The notes: generated by a model not told the origin, from the letters alone. A stretch of DNA of 64,000 bases from Bimastos eiseni (GCA_959347315.1 OY365815.1:558001-622000); one strand, 5' to 3'; counted from the stretch's first letter, positions 11,057 through 26,744 are shown. Numbers and translations: made by a program.

Positions 11057-11398
11057 TAGGTAGGCTTTCTGTGGGTTATTACGCTTATTTGTTATATTGT
11101 GGATGTGTTCTAATAGGCGTTCTATTCGTCCTCATCAAACTCAGCAGCATCGGCACTGCATCGTCGTCATCATCATCCTCACCATCATCATCATCATCAT
11201 CATCATCATAATCATCATCATCATCATCATCATCATCACCACCACCCCAGCCATTACCGCCATGATCACATCCACCAGCACCATTATCATATGTATCATC
11301 AGACCTCACCCGCCATCTGTGATTCTCCCACCAACGAACTGTGCCCGTGCTCAACAATCACCTCGTGATTCGACACCTAACCCTGACCCTGACCCTAG

Positions 11399-12809
11399 GC
11401 CCTGGCCAACAAACATCCATCATACATTAAGGACGCATATGACTTCATAAACAGAATCAGAGACACCACAATAAAACCACACTATATCTTAGTCACAGGT
11501 GATGTAACAGCATTATATACAGATATGAACGTAGATAGAACCATCACTACTGTAAAAGAATTCTTCCGTAAAAATCCAAAAACCAACAGACTAGACGCTG
11601 AACTCTTAGAACTCCTGGAAATAGCAATGAAAACTGATGACTTCTCCTTCTGCAACAAACTCTTCCCACAAATGTTTCGGACAGCTATGAGGGAAGAACC
11701 ATTGCACGTAACTTAGCAAACATGTACCTGTTAGAATTTGACCAAAAAGCAATGGAGGCCTTCCACATTCACCCACTTGACTTCTTCCGGATTCTTGACG
11801 ATATCTCCTTTATATGGCCCGGTACTGTCGAGGAGCTAAAACAATATGAGGCATTTCTAAATTCTTTAATCCCTGACATTACAGTAACCTTAACATACAA
11901 TGACACTGATATTAACTTCCTTGACACAACGATTTCTAGATACACAGACCAGGACAGGACTACACTGCAGACGAGAGTTTATTTTAAACAGACAGACACG
12001 CACCAATTACTGCACAGCTCATCATTCCATCCCAAACACACATTCACTACCATTCTGAAATGGCAAATTTTAAGATTTAAGAGATTATCTTCATTTAATT
12101 TAGAACGAACTTCGATTACTCATGTAAGACACTATTTGACAGTCCGATACACAGAGGATATATAGCAAACGACTACTAAGGGAAACTAAGACTAACACAT
12201 GGACCAGACGTGAAAAGAGTCCTAAAACTAAGAACACCGATAACAAACTCCTCCCTCCCAGTAGTCATTCCGTACAACCCACTATCTATGCGCATATTTT
12301 ATGAATGGAAGAAATTCCTCATGCAAGATAATAATACACTGCAGCATTACCGCATAATACCAGCCCACTCTAGAAATAGGAACCTAAAAGAATTACTAGC
12401 TCCACGTAAAAATAAGCCTATAAAACACACGCAAAATACTAACATAGGTTCAAACAAATGTAACACACCTTCATGCACACAATCATGCCCATACATAACA
12501 GTCTCCAAAACATACTCAAGCACATACACACGCCGCAAGTACACCATAATCAAGCGACTAGGCTGCCAAGGCACTAACACAATCTACCTAATAACTTGTA
12601 GCGCCTGCAACGAACAATATATAGACCACACACAAGGCAAAGCAGTAGAAGGCCTATTAGAACACATCCACAATATAACGAATCAGCATAATAACCCACT
12701 AGCAAACCACTTCAACTCAAACAACCACTCACTAGAAAATGTTACAGTTATGCCAACAGTCACTGTTGCTGCATTAGAAATGGCTCTTTTCAGGCCAACA
12801 GTAATATAA
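11399..12809 (+). pseudogene. U7: PLE unit, class a
   Basis: RT-a to 11716; RT-b 11722-12165 open, class a, with the TA insertion and terminal TAG that U5 lacks. GIY-YIG 12180-12809 is open, with LLAPRK. First member of an a-b-c trimer. Tract 12914-12997. Confidence 0.86.
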
Positions 12810-13151
12810 TAGGTAGGCCTTCTGTGGGTTATTACGCTTATTTGTTATATTGTGGATGTGTCCTAATAGGCCTTCTATTCGTCCTCATCAAACTCAGCAG
12901 CATCGGCACTGCATCGTCGTCATCATCATCCTCACCATCATCATCATCATCATCATCATCATAATCATTATCATCATCATCATCATCATCATCACCACCC
13001 CAACCATTACCGCCATGCTCACATCCACCAGCACCATTATCATATGCATCATCAGACCTCACCCGCCATCTGTGATTCTCCCATCAACGAACTGTGCCCG
13101 TGCTCAACAATCACCTCGTGATTCGACGCCTAACCCTGACCCTGACCCTAG

Positions 13152-14562
13152 GCCCTGGCCAACAAACATCCATCATACATTAAGGACGCATATGACTTCA
13201 TAAACAGAATCAGAGACCCCACAATAAAACCACACTATATCTTAGTCACAGGTGATGTAACAGCATTACATACAGATATGAACGTAGATAGAACCATCAC
13301 TACTGTAAAAGAATTCTTCCGTAAAAATCCAAAAACCAACAGACTAGACGCTGAACTCTTAGAACTCCTGGAAATAGCAATGAAAACTGATGACTTCTCC
13401 TTCTGCAACAAACTCTTCCCACAAATGTTTCGGACAGCTATGAGGGAAGAACCATTGCACGTAACTTAGCAAACATGTACCTGGTAGAATTTGACCAAAA
13501 AGCAATGGAGGCCTTCCACATTCACCCACTTGACTTTTTCAGGTTTCTTGACGATATCTTCTTCATATGGCCCGGTACTGTCGAGGAGCTAAAACAATAT
13601 GAGGCATTTCTAAATTCTTTAATCCCTGACATTACAGTAACCTTAACATACAATGACACTGAAATTAACTTCCTTGACACAACGATTTCTAGATACACAG
13701 ACCAGGACAGGACTACACTGCAGACGAGAGTTTATTTTAAACAGACAGACACGCACCAATTACTGCACAGCTCATCATTCCATCCCAAACACACATTCAC
13801 TGGCATTCTGAAATCCCAAATTTTAAGATTTAAGAGATTATCTTCATTTAATTTAGAACGGACTTCGATTACTCATGTAAGACACTATTTGACAGTCCGT
13901 TACACAGAGGATATATAGCAAACGACTACTAAGGGAAACTAAGACTAACACATGGACCAGACGTGAAAAGAGTCCTAAAACTAAGAACACCGATAACAAT
14001 CTCCTCCCTCCCAGTAGTCATTCCGTACAACCCACTATCTATGCGCATATTTTATGAATGGAAGAAAATCCTCATGCAAGATAATAATACACTGCAGCAT
14101 TACCGCATAATACCAGCCCACTCTAGAAATAGGAACCTAAAAGAATTACTAGCTCCATGTAAAAATAAGCCTATAAAACACACGCAAAATACTAACATAG
14201 GTTCAAACAAATGTAACACACCTTCATGCACACAATCATGCCCATACATAACAGTCTCCAAAACATACTCAAGCACATACACACGCCGCAAGTACACCAT
14301 AATCAAGCGACTAGGCTGCCAAGGCACTAACACAATCTGCCTAATAACTTGTAGCGCCTGCAACGAACAATACATAGACCACACACAAGGCAAAGTAGTA
14401 GAAGGCCTATTAGAACACATCCACAATATAACGAATCAGCATAATAACCCACTAGCAAACCACTTCAACTCAAACAACCACTCACTAGAAAATGTTACAG
14501 TTATGCCAACAGTCACTGTTGCTGCATTAGAAATGGCTCTTTTCAGGCCAACAGTAATATAA
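13152..14562 (+). pseudogene. U8: PLE unit, class b
   Basis: RT-a to 13469; RT-b 13475-13918 open. GIY-YIG 13933-14562 open, Cys variant but with KPIKHTQ, a mixture of class marks. Tract 14667-14744. Confidence 0.86.
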
Positions 14563-14898
14563 TAGGTAGGCCTTCTGTGGGTTATTACGCTTATTTGTTA
14601 TATTGTGGATGTGTCCTAATAGGCCTTCTATTCGTCCTCATCAAACTCAGCAGCATCGGCACTGCATCGTCGTCATCATCATCCTCACCATCATCATCAT
14701 CATCATCATCATCATAATCATCATCATCATCATCATCACCACCACCCCAACCATTACCGCCATGATCACATCCACCAGCACCAATATCATTAGCATCATC
14801 AGACCTCACCCGCCATCTGTGATTCTCCCATCAACGAACTGTGCCCGTGCTCAACAATCACCTCGTGACTCGACACCTAACCCTGACCCTGACCCTAG

Positions 14899-16302
14899 GC
14901 CCTGGCCAACAAACATCCATCATACATTCAGGACGCCTATGACTTCATATACAGAATCAGAGACACTACAATAAAACCAAACTATATCTTAGTCACAGGT
15001 GATGTCACAGCATTATATACAGATATGAACGTAGATAGAACCATCACTACTGTAAAAGAATTCTTCCGTAAAAATCCAAAAACTAACAGACCAGACGCTG
15101 AACTCTTAGAACTCCTGGAAATAGCAATGAAAACTGATGACTTCTCCTTCTGCAACAAACTCTTCCCACAAATGTTTGGGACAGCTATGAGGGAAGAACC
15201 TTTGCGCGTTACTTAGCAAACATGTACCTGGTAGAATTTGACCAAAAAGCAATGGAGGCCTTCCACATTCACCCACTTGACTTCTTCCGGTTTCTTGACG
15301 ATATCTCCTTCATATGACCCGGTACTGTCGAGGAGCTAAAACAATATGAGGCATTTCTAAATTCTTTAATCACTGACATTACAGTAACCTTAACATACAA
15401 TGACACTGAAATATTAACTTCCTTGACACAACGACTTCTAGATACACAGTCCAGGACAGGACTACACTGCAGACGAGAGTTTATTTTAAACAGACAGACA
15501 CGCACCATTTACTGCACAGCTCATCATTCCATCCCAAACACACATTCACTGGCATTCTGAAATCCCAAATTTTAAGATTTAAGAGATTATCTTCATTTAA
15601 TTTAGAACGGACTTCGATTACTCATGTAAGACACTATTTGACAGTCCGATACACAGAGGATATATAGCAAACGACTACTAAGTGAAACTAAGACTAACTC
15701 ATGGACCAGACGTGAAAAGAGTCCTAAAACTAAGAACACCGATAACAATCTCCTCCCTCCCAGTAGTCATTCCGTACAACCCACTATCTATACGCATATT
15801 ATATGAATGGAAGAAATTCCTCATGCAAGATAATAATACACTGCAGCATTACCGCATAATACCAGCCCACTCTAGAAATAGGAACCTAAAAGCTCCACGT
15901 AAAAATAAGCCTATAAAACCCACGCAAAATACTAACATAGGTTCAAACAAATGTAACACACCTTCATGCACACAATCATGCCCATACGCAACAGTCTCCA
16001 AAACATACTCAACCACATACACACGCCGCAAGTACACCATAATCAAGCGACTAGGCTGCCAAGGCACTAACACAATCTACCTAATAACTTGTAGCGCCTG
16101 CAACGAACAATACATAGACCACACACAAGGCAAAGTAGTAGAAGGCCTATGAGAACACATCCACAATATAACGAATCAGCATAATAACCCACTAGCAAAC
16201 CACTTCAACTCAAACAACCACTCACTAGAAAATGTTACAGTTATGCCAACAGTCACTGTTGCTGCATTAGAAATGGCTCTTTTCAGGCCAACAGTAATAT
16301 AA
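14899..16302 (+). pseudogene. U9: PLE unit, class c
   Basis: RT-a to 15216; RT-b from 15222 with TGA 15315-15317. GIY-YIG 15682 to TGA 16150-16152; Met to Ile at LSIRILYEW. First of a near-identical tandem with a 1740-bp step (GIY-YIG starts 15682, 17422, 19162). Tract 16407-16484. Confidence 0.85.
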
Positions 16303-16638
16303 TAGGTAGGCCTTCTGTGGGTTATTACGCTTATTTGTTATATTGTGGATGTGTCCTAATAGGCCTTCTATTCGTCCTCATCAAACTCAGCAGCATCGGC
16401 ACTGCATCGTCGTCATCATCATCCTCACCATCATCATCATCATCATCATCATCATAATCATCATCATCATCATCATCACCACCACCCCAACCATTACCGC
16501 CATGATCACATCCACCAGCACCAATATCATTAGCATCATCAGACCTCACCCGCCATCTGTGATTCTCCCATCAACGAACTGTGCCCGTGCTCAACAATCA
16601 CCTCGTGACTCGACACCTAACCCTGACCCTGACCCTAG

Positions 16639-18042
16639 GCCCTGGCCAACAAACATCCATCATACATTCAGGACGCCTATGACTTCATATACAGAATCAG
16701 AGACACTACAATAAAACCAAACTATATCTTAGTCACAGGTGATGTCACAGCATTATATACAGATATGAACGTAGATAGAACCATCACTACTGTAAAAGAA
16801 TTCTTCCGTAAAAATCCAAAAACTAACAGACCAGACGCTGAACTCTTAGAACTCCTGGAAATAGCAATGAAAACTGATGACTTCTCCTTCTGCAACAAAC
16901 TCTTCCCACAAATGTTTGGGACAGCTATGAGGGAAGAACCTTTGCGCGTTACTTAGCAAACATGTACCTGGTAGAATTTGACCAAAAAGCAATGGAGGCC
17001 TTCCACATTCACCCACTTGACTTCTTCCGGTTTCTTGACGATATCTCCTTCATATGACCCGGTACTGTCGAGGAGCTAAAACAATATGAGGCATTTCTAA
17101 ATTCTTTAATCACTGACATTACAGTAACCTTAACATACAATGACACTGAAATATTAACTTCCTTGACACAACGACTTCTAGATACACAGTCCAGGACAGG
17201 ACTACACTGCAGACGAGAGTTTATTTTAAACAGACAGACACGCACCATTTACTGCACAGCTCATCATTCCATCCCAAACACACATTCACTGGCATTCTGA
17301 AATCCCAAATTTTAAGATTTAAGAGATTATCTTCATTTAATTTAGAACGGACTTCGATTACTCATGTAAGACACTATTTGACAGTCCGATACACAGAGGA
17401 TATATAGCAAACGACTACTAAGTGAAACTAAGACTAACTCATGGACCAGACGTGAAAAGAGTCCTAAAACTAAGAACACCGATAACAATCTCCTCCCTCC
17501 CAGTAGTCATTCCGTACAACCCACTATCTATACGCATATTATATGAATGGAAGAAATTCCTCATGCAAGATAATAATACACTGCAGCATTACCGCATAAT
17601 ACCAGCCCACTCTAGAAATAGGAACCTAAAAGCTCCACGTAAAAATAAGCCTATAAAACCCACGCAAAATACTAACATAGGTTCAAACAAATGTAACACA
17701 CCTTCATGCACACAATCATGCCCATACGCAACAGTCTCCAAAACATACTCAACCACATACACACGCCGCAAGTACACCATAATCAAGCGACTAGGCTGCC
17801 AAGGCACTAACACAATCTACCTAATAACTTGTAGCGCCTGCAACGAACAATACATAGACCACACACAAGGCAAAGTAGTAGAAGGCCTATGAGAACACAT
17901 CCACAATATAACGAATCAGCATAATAACCCACTAGCAAACCACTTCAACTCAAACAACCACTCACTAGAAAATGTTACAGTTATGCCAACAGTCACTGTT
18001 GCTGCATTAGAAATGGCTCTTTTCAGGCCAACAGTAATATAA
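16639..18042 (+). pseudogene. U10: PLE unit, class c
   Basis: RT-a to 16956; RT-b from 16962 with TGA 17055-17057. GIY-YIG 17422 to TGA 17890-17892, shares LSIRIL with U9, showing a very recent duplication of exactly 1740 bp. Tract 18147-18224. Confidence 0.85.
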
Positions 18043-18378
18043 TAGGTAGGCCTTCTGTGGGTTATTACGCTTATTTGTTATATTGTGGATGTGTCCTAAT
18101 AGGCCTTCTATTCGTCCTCATCAAACTCAGCAGCATCGGCACTGCATCGTCGTCATCATCATCCTCACCATCATCATCATCATCATCATCATCATAATCA
18201 TCATCATCATCATCATCACCACCACCCCAACCATTACCGCCATGATCACATCCACCAGCACCAATATCATTAGCATCATCAGACCTCACCCGCCATCTGT
18301 GATTCTCCCATCAACGAACTGTGCCCGTGCTCAACAATCACCTCGTGACTCGACACCTAACCCTGACCCTGACCCTAG

Positions 18379-19782
18379 GCCCTGGCCAACAAACATCCAT
18401 CATACATTCAGGACGCCTATGACTTCATATACAGAATCAGAGACACTACAATAAAACCAAACTATATCTTAGTCACAGGTGATGTCACAGCATTATATAC
18501 AGATATGAACGTAGATAGAACCATCACTACTGTAAAAGAATTCTTCCGTAAAAATCCAAAAACTAACAGACCAGACGCTGAACTCTTAGAACTCCTGGAA
18601 ATAGCAATGAAAACTGATGACTTCTCCTTCTGCAACAAACTCTTCCCACAAATGTTTGGGACAGCTATGAGGGAAGAACCTTTGCGCGTTACTTAGCAAA
18701 CATGTACCTGGTAGAATTTGACCAAAAAGCAATGGAGGCCTTCCACATTCACCCACTTGACTTCTTCCGGTTTCTTGACGATATCTCCTTCATATGACCC
18801 GGTACTGTCGAGGAGCTAAAACAATATGAGGCATTTCTAAATTCTTTAATCACTGACATTACAGTAACCTTAACATACAATGACACTGAAATATTAACTT
18901 CCTTGACACAACGACTTCTAGATACACAGTCCAGGACAGGACTACACTGCAGACGAGAGTTTATTTTAAACAGACAGACACGCACCATTTACTGCACAGC
19001 TCATCATTCCATCCCAAACACACATTCACTGGCATTCTGAAATCCCAAATTTTAAGATTTAAGAGATTATCTTCATTTAATTTAGAACGGACTTCGACTA
19101 CTCATGTAAGACACTATTTGACAGTCCGATACACAGAGGATATATAGCAAACGACTACTAAGTGAAACTAAGACTAACTCATGGACCAGACGTGAAAAGA
19201 GTCCTAAAACTAAGAACACCGATAACAATCTCCTCCCTCCCAGTAGTCATTCCGTACAACCCACTATCTATGCGCATATTATATGAATGGAAGAAATTCC
19301 TCATGCAAGATAATAATACACTGCAGCATTACCGCATAATACCAGCCCACTCTAGAAATAGGAACCTAAAAGCTCCACGTAAAAATAAGCCTATAAAACA
19401 CACGCAAAATACTAACATAGGTTCAAACAAATGTAACACACCTTCATGCACACAATCATGCCCATACGCAACAGTCTCCAAAACATACTCAACCACATAC
19501 ACACGCCGCAAGTACACCATAATCAAGCGACTAGGCTGCCAAGGCACTAACACAATCTACCTAATAACTTGTAGCGCCTGCAACGAACAATACATAGACC
19601 ACACACAAGGCAAAGTAGTAGAAGGCCTATGAGAACACATCCACAATATAACGAATCAGCATAATAACCCACTAGCAAACCACTTCAACTCAAACAACCA
19701 CTCACTAGAAAATGTTACAGTTATGCCAACAGTCACTGTTGCTGCATTAGAAATGGCTCTTTTCAGGCCAACAGTAATATAA
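18379..19782 (+). pseudogene. U11: PLE unit, class c
   Basis: RT-a to 18696; RT-b from 18702 with TGA 18795-18797. GIY-YIG 19162 to TGA 19630-19632; lacks the U9/U10 Met to Ile change. Short tract 19887-19946, as in U20. Confidence 0.85.
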
Positions 19783-20100
19783 TAGGTAGGCTTTCTGTGG
19801 GTTATTACGCTTATTTGTTATATTGTGGATGTGTTCTAATAGGCGTTCTATTCGTCCTCATCAAACTCAGCAGCATCGGCACTGCATCGTCGTCATCATC
19901 ATCCTCACCATCATCATCATCATCATCATCATCATAATCATCACCACCCCAGCCATTACCGCCATGATCACATCCACCAGCACCATTATCATATGTATCA
20001 TGAGACCTCACCCGCCATCTGTGATTCTCCCACCAACGAACTGTGCCCGTGCTCAACAATCACCTCGTGATTCGACACCTAACCCTGACCCTGACCCTAG

Positions 20101-21511
20101 GCCCTGGCCAACAAACATCCATCATACATTCAGGACGCCTATGACCTCATAAACAGAATCAGAGACACTACAATAAAACTACACTATATCTTAGTCACAG
20201 GTGATGTCACAGCATTATATACAGATATGAACGTAGATAGAACCATCACTACTGTAAAAGAATTCTTCTGTAAAAATCCAAAAACTAACAGACCAGACGC
20301 TGAACTCTTAGAACTCCTGGAAATAGCAATGAAAACTGATGACTTCTCCTTCTGCAACAAACTCTTCCCACAAATGTTTGGGACAGCTATGGGGGAAGAA
20401 CCTTTGCACGTGACTTAGCAAACATGTACCTGGTAGAATTTGAGCAAAAAGCAATGGAGGCCTTCCACATTCACCCACTTGACTTCTTCCGTTTTCTTGA
20501 CGATATCTCCTTCATATGACCCGGTATTGTCGAGGAGCTAAAACAATATGAGGCATTTCTAAATTCTTTAATCCCTGACATTACAGTAACCTTAACATAC
20601 AATGACACTGAAATTAACTTCCTTGACACAACGATTTCTAGATACACAGACCAGGACAGGACTACACTGCAGACGAGAGTTTAGTTTAAACAGACAGACA
20701 CGCACCAATTACTGCACAGGTCATCATTCCATCCCAAACACACATTCACTGGCATTCTGAAATCCCAAATTTTAAGATTTAAGAGATTATCTTCATTTAA
20801 TTTAGAACGGACTTCGATTACTCATGTAAGACACTATTTGACAGTCCGTTACACAGAGGATATATAGCAAACGACTACTAAGGGAAACTAAGACTAACAC
20901 ATGGACCAGACGTGAAAAGAGTCCTAAAACTAAGAACACCGATAACAATCTCCTCCCTCCCAGTAGTCATTCCGTACAACCCACTATCTATGCGCATATT
21001 TTATGAATGGAAGAAAATCCTCATGCAAGATAATAATACACTGCAGCATTACCGCATAATACCAGCCCACTCTAGAAATAGGAACCTAAAAGAATTACTA
21101 GCTCCATGTAAAAATAAGCCTATAAAACCCACGCAAAATACTAACATAGGTTCAAACAAATGTAACACACCTTCATGCACACAATCATGCCCATACATAA
21201 CAGTCTCCAAAACATACTCAAGCACATACACACGCCGCAAGTACACCATAATCAAGCGACTAGGCTGCCAAGGCACTAACACAATCTGCCTAATAACTTG
21301 TAGCGCCTGCAACGAACAATACATAGACCACACACAAGGCAAAGTAGTAGAAGGCCTATTAGAACACATCCACAATATAACGAATCAGCATAATAACCCA
21401 CTAGCAAACCACTTCAACTCAAACAACCACTCACTAGAAAATGTTACAGTTATGTTAACAGTCACTGTTGCTGCATTAGAAATGGCTCTTTTCAGGCCAA
21501 CAGTAATATAA
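20101..21511 (+). pseudogene. U12: PLE unit, class d RT with two stops, open GIY-YIG
   Basis: RT-a to 20418 with Arg to Cys (EFFCKNP) and the GTAMGEE form of motif B. RT-b (20424-20867) has no AT insertion but carries TGA 20517-20519 and TAG 20682-20684. GIY-YIG 20882-21511 open, Cys variant, with Pro to Leu in VMLTVTV. Tract 21616-21693. Confidence 0.84.
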
Positions 21512-21847
21512 TAGGTAGGCCTTCTGTGGGTTATTACGCTTATTTGTTATATTGTGGATGTGTCCTAATAGGCCTTCTATTCGTCCTCATCAAACTCAGC
21601 AGCATCGGCACTGCATCGTCGTCATCATCATCCTCACCATCATCATCATCATCATCATCATCATAATCATTATCATCATCATCATCACCACCACCCCAAC
21701 CATTACCGCCATGATCACATCCACCAGCACCAATATCATTAGCATCATCAGACCTCACCCGCCATCTGTGATTCTCCCATCAACGAACTGTGCCCGTGCT
21801 CAACAATCACCTCGTGACTCGACACCTAACCCTGACCCTGACCCTAG

Positions 21848-23251
21848 GCCCTGGCCAACAAACATCCATCATACATTCAGGACGCCTATGACTTCATATA
21901 CAGAATCAGAGACACTACAATAAAACCAAACTATATCTTAGTCACAGGTGATGTCACAGCATTATATACAGATATGAACGTAGATAGAACCATCACTACT
22001 GTAAAAGAATTCTTCCGTAAAAATCCAAAAACTAACAGACCAGACGCTGAACTCTTAGAACTCCTGGAAATAGCAATGAAAACTGATGACTTCTCCTTCT
22101 GCAACAAACTCTTCCCACAAATGTTTGGGACAGCTATGAGGGAAGAACCTTTGCACGTTACTTAGCAAACATGTACCTGGTAGAATTTGACCAAAAAGCA
22201 ATGGAGGCCTTCCACATTCACCCACTTGACTTCTTCCGGTTTCTTGACGATATCTCCTTCATATGACCCGGTACTGTCGAGGAGCTAAAACAATATGAGG
22301 CATTTCTAAATTCTTTAATCACTGACATTACAGTAACCTTAACATACAATGACACTGAAATATTAACTTCCTTGACACAACGACTTCTAGATACACAGTC
22401 CAGGACAGGACTACACTGCAGACGAGAGTTTATTTTAAACAGACAGACACGCACCATTTACTGCACAGCTCATCATTCCATCCCAAACACACATTCACTG
22501 GCATTCTGAAATCCCAAATTTTAAGATTTAAGAGATTATCTTCATTTAATTTAGAACGGTCGTCGATTACTCATGTAAGACACTATTTGACAGTCCGATA
22601 CACAGAGGATATATAGCAAACGACTACTAAGTGAAACTAAGACTAACTCATGGACCAGACGTGAAAAGAGTCCTAAAACTAAGAACACCGATAACAATCT
22701 CCTCCCTCCCAGTAGTCATTCCGTACAACCCACTATCTATGCGCATATTATATGAATGGAAGAAATTCCTCATGCAAGATAATAATACACTGCAGCATTA
22801 CCGCATAATACCAGCCCACTCTAGAAATAGGAACCTAAAAGCTCCACGTAAAAATAAGCCTATAAAACCCACGCAAAATACTAACATAGGTTCAAACAAA
22901 TGTAACACACCTTCATGCACACAATCATGCCCATACGCAACAGTCTCCAAAACATACTCAACCACATACACACGCCGCAAGTACACCATAATCAAGCGAC
23001 TAGGCTGCCAAGGCACTAACACAATCTACCTAATAACTTGTAGCGCCTGCAACGAACAATACATAGACCACACACAAGGCAAAGTAGTAGAAGGCCTATG
23101 AGAACACATCCACAATATAACGAATCAGCATAATAACCCACTAGCAAACCACTTCAACTCAAACAACCACTCACTAGAAAATGTTACAGTTATGCCAACA
23201 GTCACTGTTGCTGCATTAGAAATGGCTCTTTTCAGGCCAACAGTAATATAA
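21848..23251 (+). pseudogene. U13: PLE unit, class c
   Basis: RT-a to 22165; RT-b from 22171 with TGA 22264-22266. Shares with U14 the change GAACGGTCGTCGA where others have GAACGGACTTCGA. GIY-YIG 22631 to TGA 23099-23101. Tract 23356-23433. Confidence 0.84.
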
Positions 23252-23587
23252 TAGGTAGGCCTTCTGTGGGTTATTACGCTTATTTGTTATATTGTGGATG
23301 TGTCCTAATAGGCCTTCTATTCGTCCTCATCAAACTCAGCAGCATCGGCACTGCATCGTCGTCATCATCATCCTCACCATCATCATCATCATCATCATCA
23401 TCATAATCATTATCATCATCATCATCACCACCACCCCAACCATTACCGCCATGATCACATCCACCAGCACCAATATCATTAGCATCATCAGACCTCACCC
23501 GCCATCTGTGATTCTCCCATCAACGAACTGTGCCCGTGCTCAACAATCACCTCGTGACTCGACACCTAACCCTGACCCTGACCCTAG

Positions 23588-24991
23588 GCCCTGGCCAACA
23601 AACATCCATCATACATTCAGGACGCCTATGACTTCATATACAGAATCAGAGACACTACAATAAAACCAAACTATATCTTAGTCACAGGTGATGTCACAGC
23701 ATTATATACAGATATGAACGTAGATAGAACCATCACTACTGTAAAAGAATTCTTCCGTAAAAATCCAAAAACTAACAGACCAGACGCTGAACTCTTAGAA
23801 CTCCTGGAAATAGCAATGAAAACTGATGACTTCTCCTTCTGCAACAAACTCTTCCCACAAATGTTTGGGACAGCTATGAGGGAAGAACCATTGCACGTAA
23901 CTTAGCAAACATGTACCTGGTAGAATTTGACCAAAAAGCAATGGAGGCCTTCCACATTCACCCACTTGACTTCTTCCGGTTTCTTGACGATATCTCCTTC
24001 ATATGACCCGGTACTGTCGAGGAGCTAAAACAATATGAGGCATTTCTAAATTCTTTAATCACTGACATTACAGTAACCTTAACATACAATGACACTGAAA
24101 TATTAACTTCCTTGACACAACGACTTCTAGATACACAGTCCAGGACAGGACTACACTGCAGACGAGAGTTTATTTTAAACAGACAGACACGCACCATTTA
24201 CTGCACAGCTCATCATTCCATCCCAAACACACATTCACTGGCATTCTGAAATCCCAAATTTTAAGATTTAAGAGATTATCTTCATTTAATTTAGAACGGT
24301 CGTCGACTACTCATGTAAGACACTATTTGACAGTCCGATACACAGAGGATATATAGCAAACGACTACTAAGTGAAACTAAGACTAACTCATGGACCAGAC
24401 GTGAAAAGAGTCCTAAAACTAAGAACACCGATAACAATCTCCTCCCTCCCAGTAGTCATTCCGTACAACCCACTATCTATGCGCATATTATATGAATGGA
24501 AGAAATTCCTCATGCAAGATAATAATACACTGCAGCATTACCGCATAATACCAGCCCACTCTAGAAATAGGAACCTAAAAGCTCCACGTAAAAATAAGCC
24601 TATAAAACACACGCAAAATACTAACATAGGTTCAAACAAATGTAACACACCTTCATGCACACAATCATGCCCATACGCAACAGTCTCCAAAACATACTCA
24701 ACCACATACACACGCCGCAAGTACACCATAATCAAGCGACTAGGCTGCCAAGGCACTAACACAATCTACCTAATAACTTGTAGCGCCTGCAACGAACAAT
24801 ACATAGACCACACACAAGGCAAAGTAGTAGAAGGCCTATGAGAACACATCCACAATATAACGAATCAGCATAATAACCCACTAGCAAACCACTTCAACTC
24901 AAACAACCACTCACTAGAAAATGTTACAGTTATGCCAACAGTCACTGTTGCTGCATTAGAAATGGCTCTTTTCAGGCCAACAGTAATATAA
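23588..24991 (+). pseudogene. U14: PLE unit, class c
   Basis: RT-a to 23905; RT-b from 23911 with TGA 24004-24006. GIY-YIG 24371 to TGA 24839-24841. The 5246-bp higher-order repeat starts within this unit. Tract 25096-25179. Confidence 0.84.
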
Positions 24992-25333
24992 TAGGTAGGC
25001 TTTCTGTGGGTTATTACGCTTATTTGTTATATTGTGGATGTGTTCTAATAGGCGTTCTATTCGTCCTCATCAAACTCAGCAGCATCGGCACTGCATCGTC
25101 GTCATCATCATCCTCACCATCATCATCATCATCATCATCATCATAATCATCATCATCATCATCATCATCATCACCACCACCCCAGCCATTACCGCCATGA
25201 TCACATCCACCAGCACCATTATCATATGTATCATCAGACCTCACCCGCCATCTGTGATTCTCCCACCAACGAACTGTGCCCGTGCTCAACAATCACCTCG
25301 TGACTCGACACCTAACCCTGACCCTGACCCTAG

Positions 25334-26744
25334 GCCCTGGCCAACAAACATCCATCATACATTAAGGACGCATATGACTTCATAAACAGAATCAGAGACA
25401 CCACAATAAAACCACACTATATCTTAGTCACAGGTGATGTAACAGCATTATATACAGATATGAACGTAGATAGAACCATCACTACTGTAAAAGAATTCTT
25501 CCGTAAAAATCCAAAAACCAACAGACTAGACGCTGAACTCTTAGAACTCCTGGAAATAGCAATGAAAACTGATGACTTCTCCTTCTGCAACAAACTCTTC
25601 CCACAAATGTTTCGGACAGCTATGAGGGAAGAACCATTGCACGTAACTTAGCAAACATGTACCTGTTAGAATTTGACCAAAAAGCAATGGAGGCCTTCCA
25701 CATTCACCCACTTGACTTCTTCCGGATTCTTGACGATATCTCCTTTATATGGCCCGGTACTGTCGAGGAGCTAAAACAATATGAGGCATTTCTAAATTCT
25801 TTAATCCCTGACATTACAGTAACCTTAACATACAATGACACTGATATTAACTTCCTTGACACAACGATTTCTAGATACACAGACCAGGACAGGACTACAC
25901 TGCAGACGAGAGTTTATTTTAAACAGACAGACACGCACCAATTACTGCACAGCTCATCATTCCATCCCAAACACACATTCACTACCATTCTGAAATGGCA
26001 AATTTTAAGATTTAAGAGATTATCTTCATTTAATTTAGAACGAACTTCGATTACTCATGTAAGACACTATTTGACAGTCCGATACACAGAGGATATATAG
26101 CAAACGACTACTAAGGGAAACTAAGACTAACACATGGACCAGACGTGAAAAGAGTCCTAAAACTAAGAACACCGATAACAAACTCCTCCCTCCCAGTAGT
26201 CATTCCGTACAACCCACTATCTACGCGCATATTTTATGAATGGAAGAAATTCCTCATGCAAGATAATAATACACTGCAGCATTACCGCATAATACCAGCC
26301 CACTCTAGAAATAGGAACCTAAAAGAATTACTAGCTCCACGTAAAAATAAGCCTATAAAACACACGCAAAATACTAACATAGGTTCAAACAAATGTAACA
26401 CACCTTCATGCACACAATCATGCCCATACATAACAGTCTCCAAAACATACTCAAGCACATACACACGCCGCAAGTACACCATAATCAAGCGACTAGGCTG
26501 CCAAGGCACTAACACAATCTACCTAATAACTTGTAGCGCCTGCAACGAACAATATATAGACCACACACAAGGCAAAGCAGTAGAAGGCCTATTAGAACAC
26601 ATCCACAATATAACGAATCAGCATAATAACCCACTAGCAAACCACTTCAACTCAAACAACCACTCACTAGAAAATGTTACAGTTATGCCAACAGTCACTG
26701 TTGCTGCATTAGAAATGGCTCTTTTCAGGCCAACAGTAATATAA
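25334..26744 (+). pseudogene. U15: PLE unit, class a
   Basis: RT-a to 25651; RT-b 25657-26100 open. GIY-YIG 26115-26744 open with Met to Thr (LSTRIFYEW), shared only with U18. Tract 26849-26932. Confidence 0.86.
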
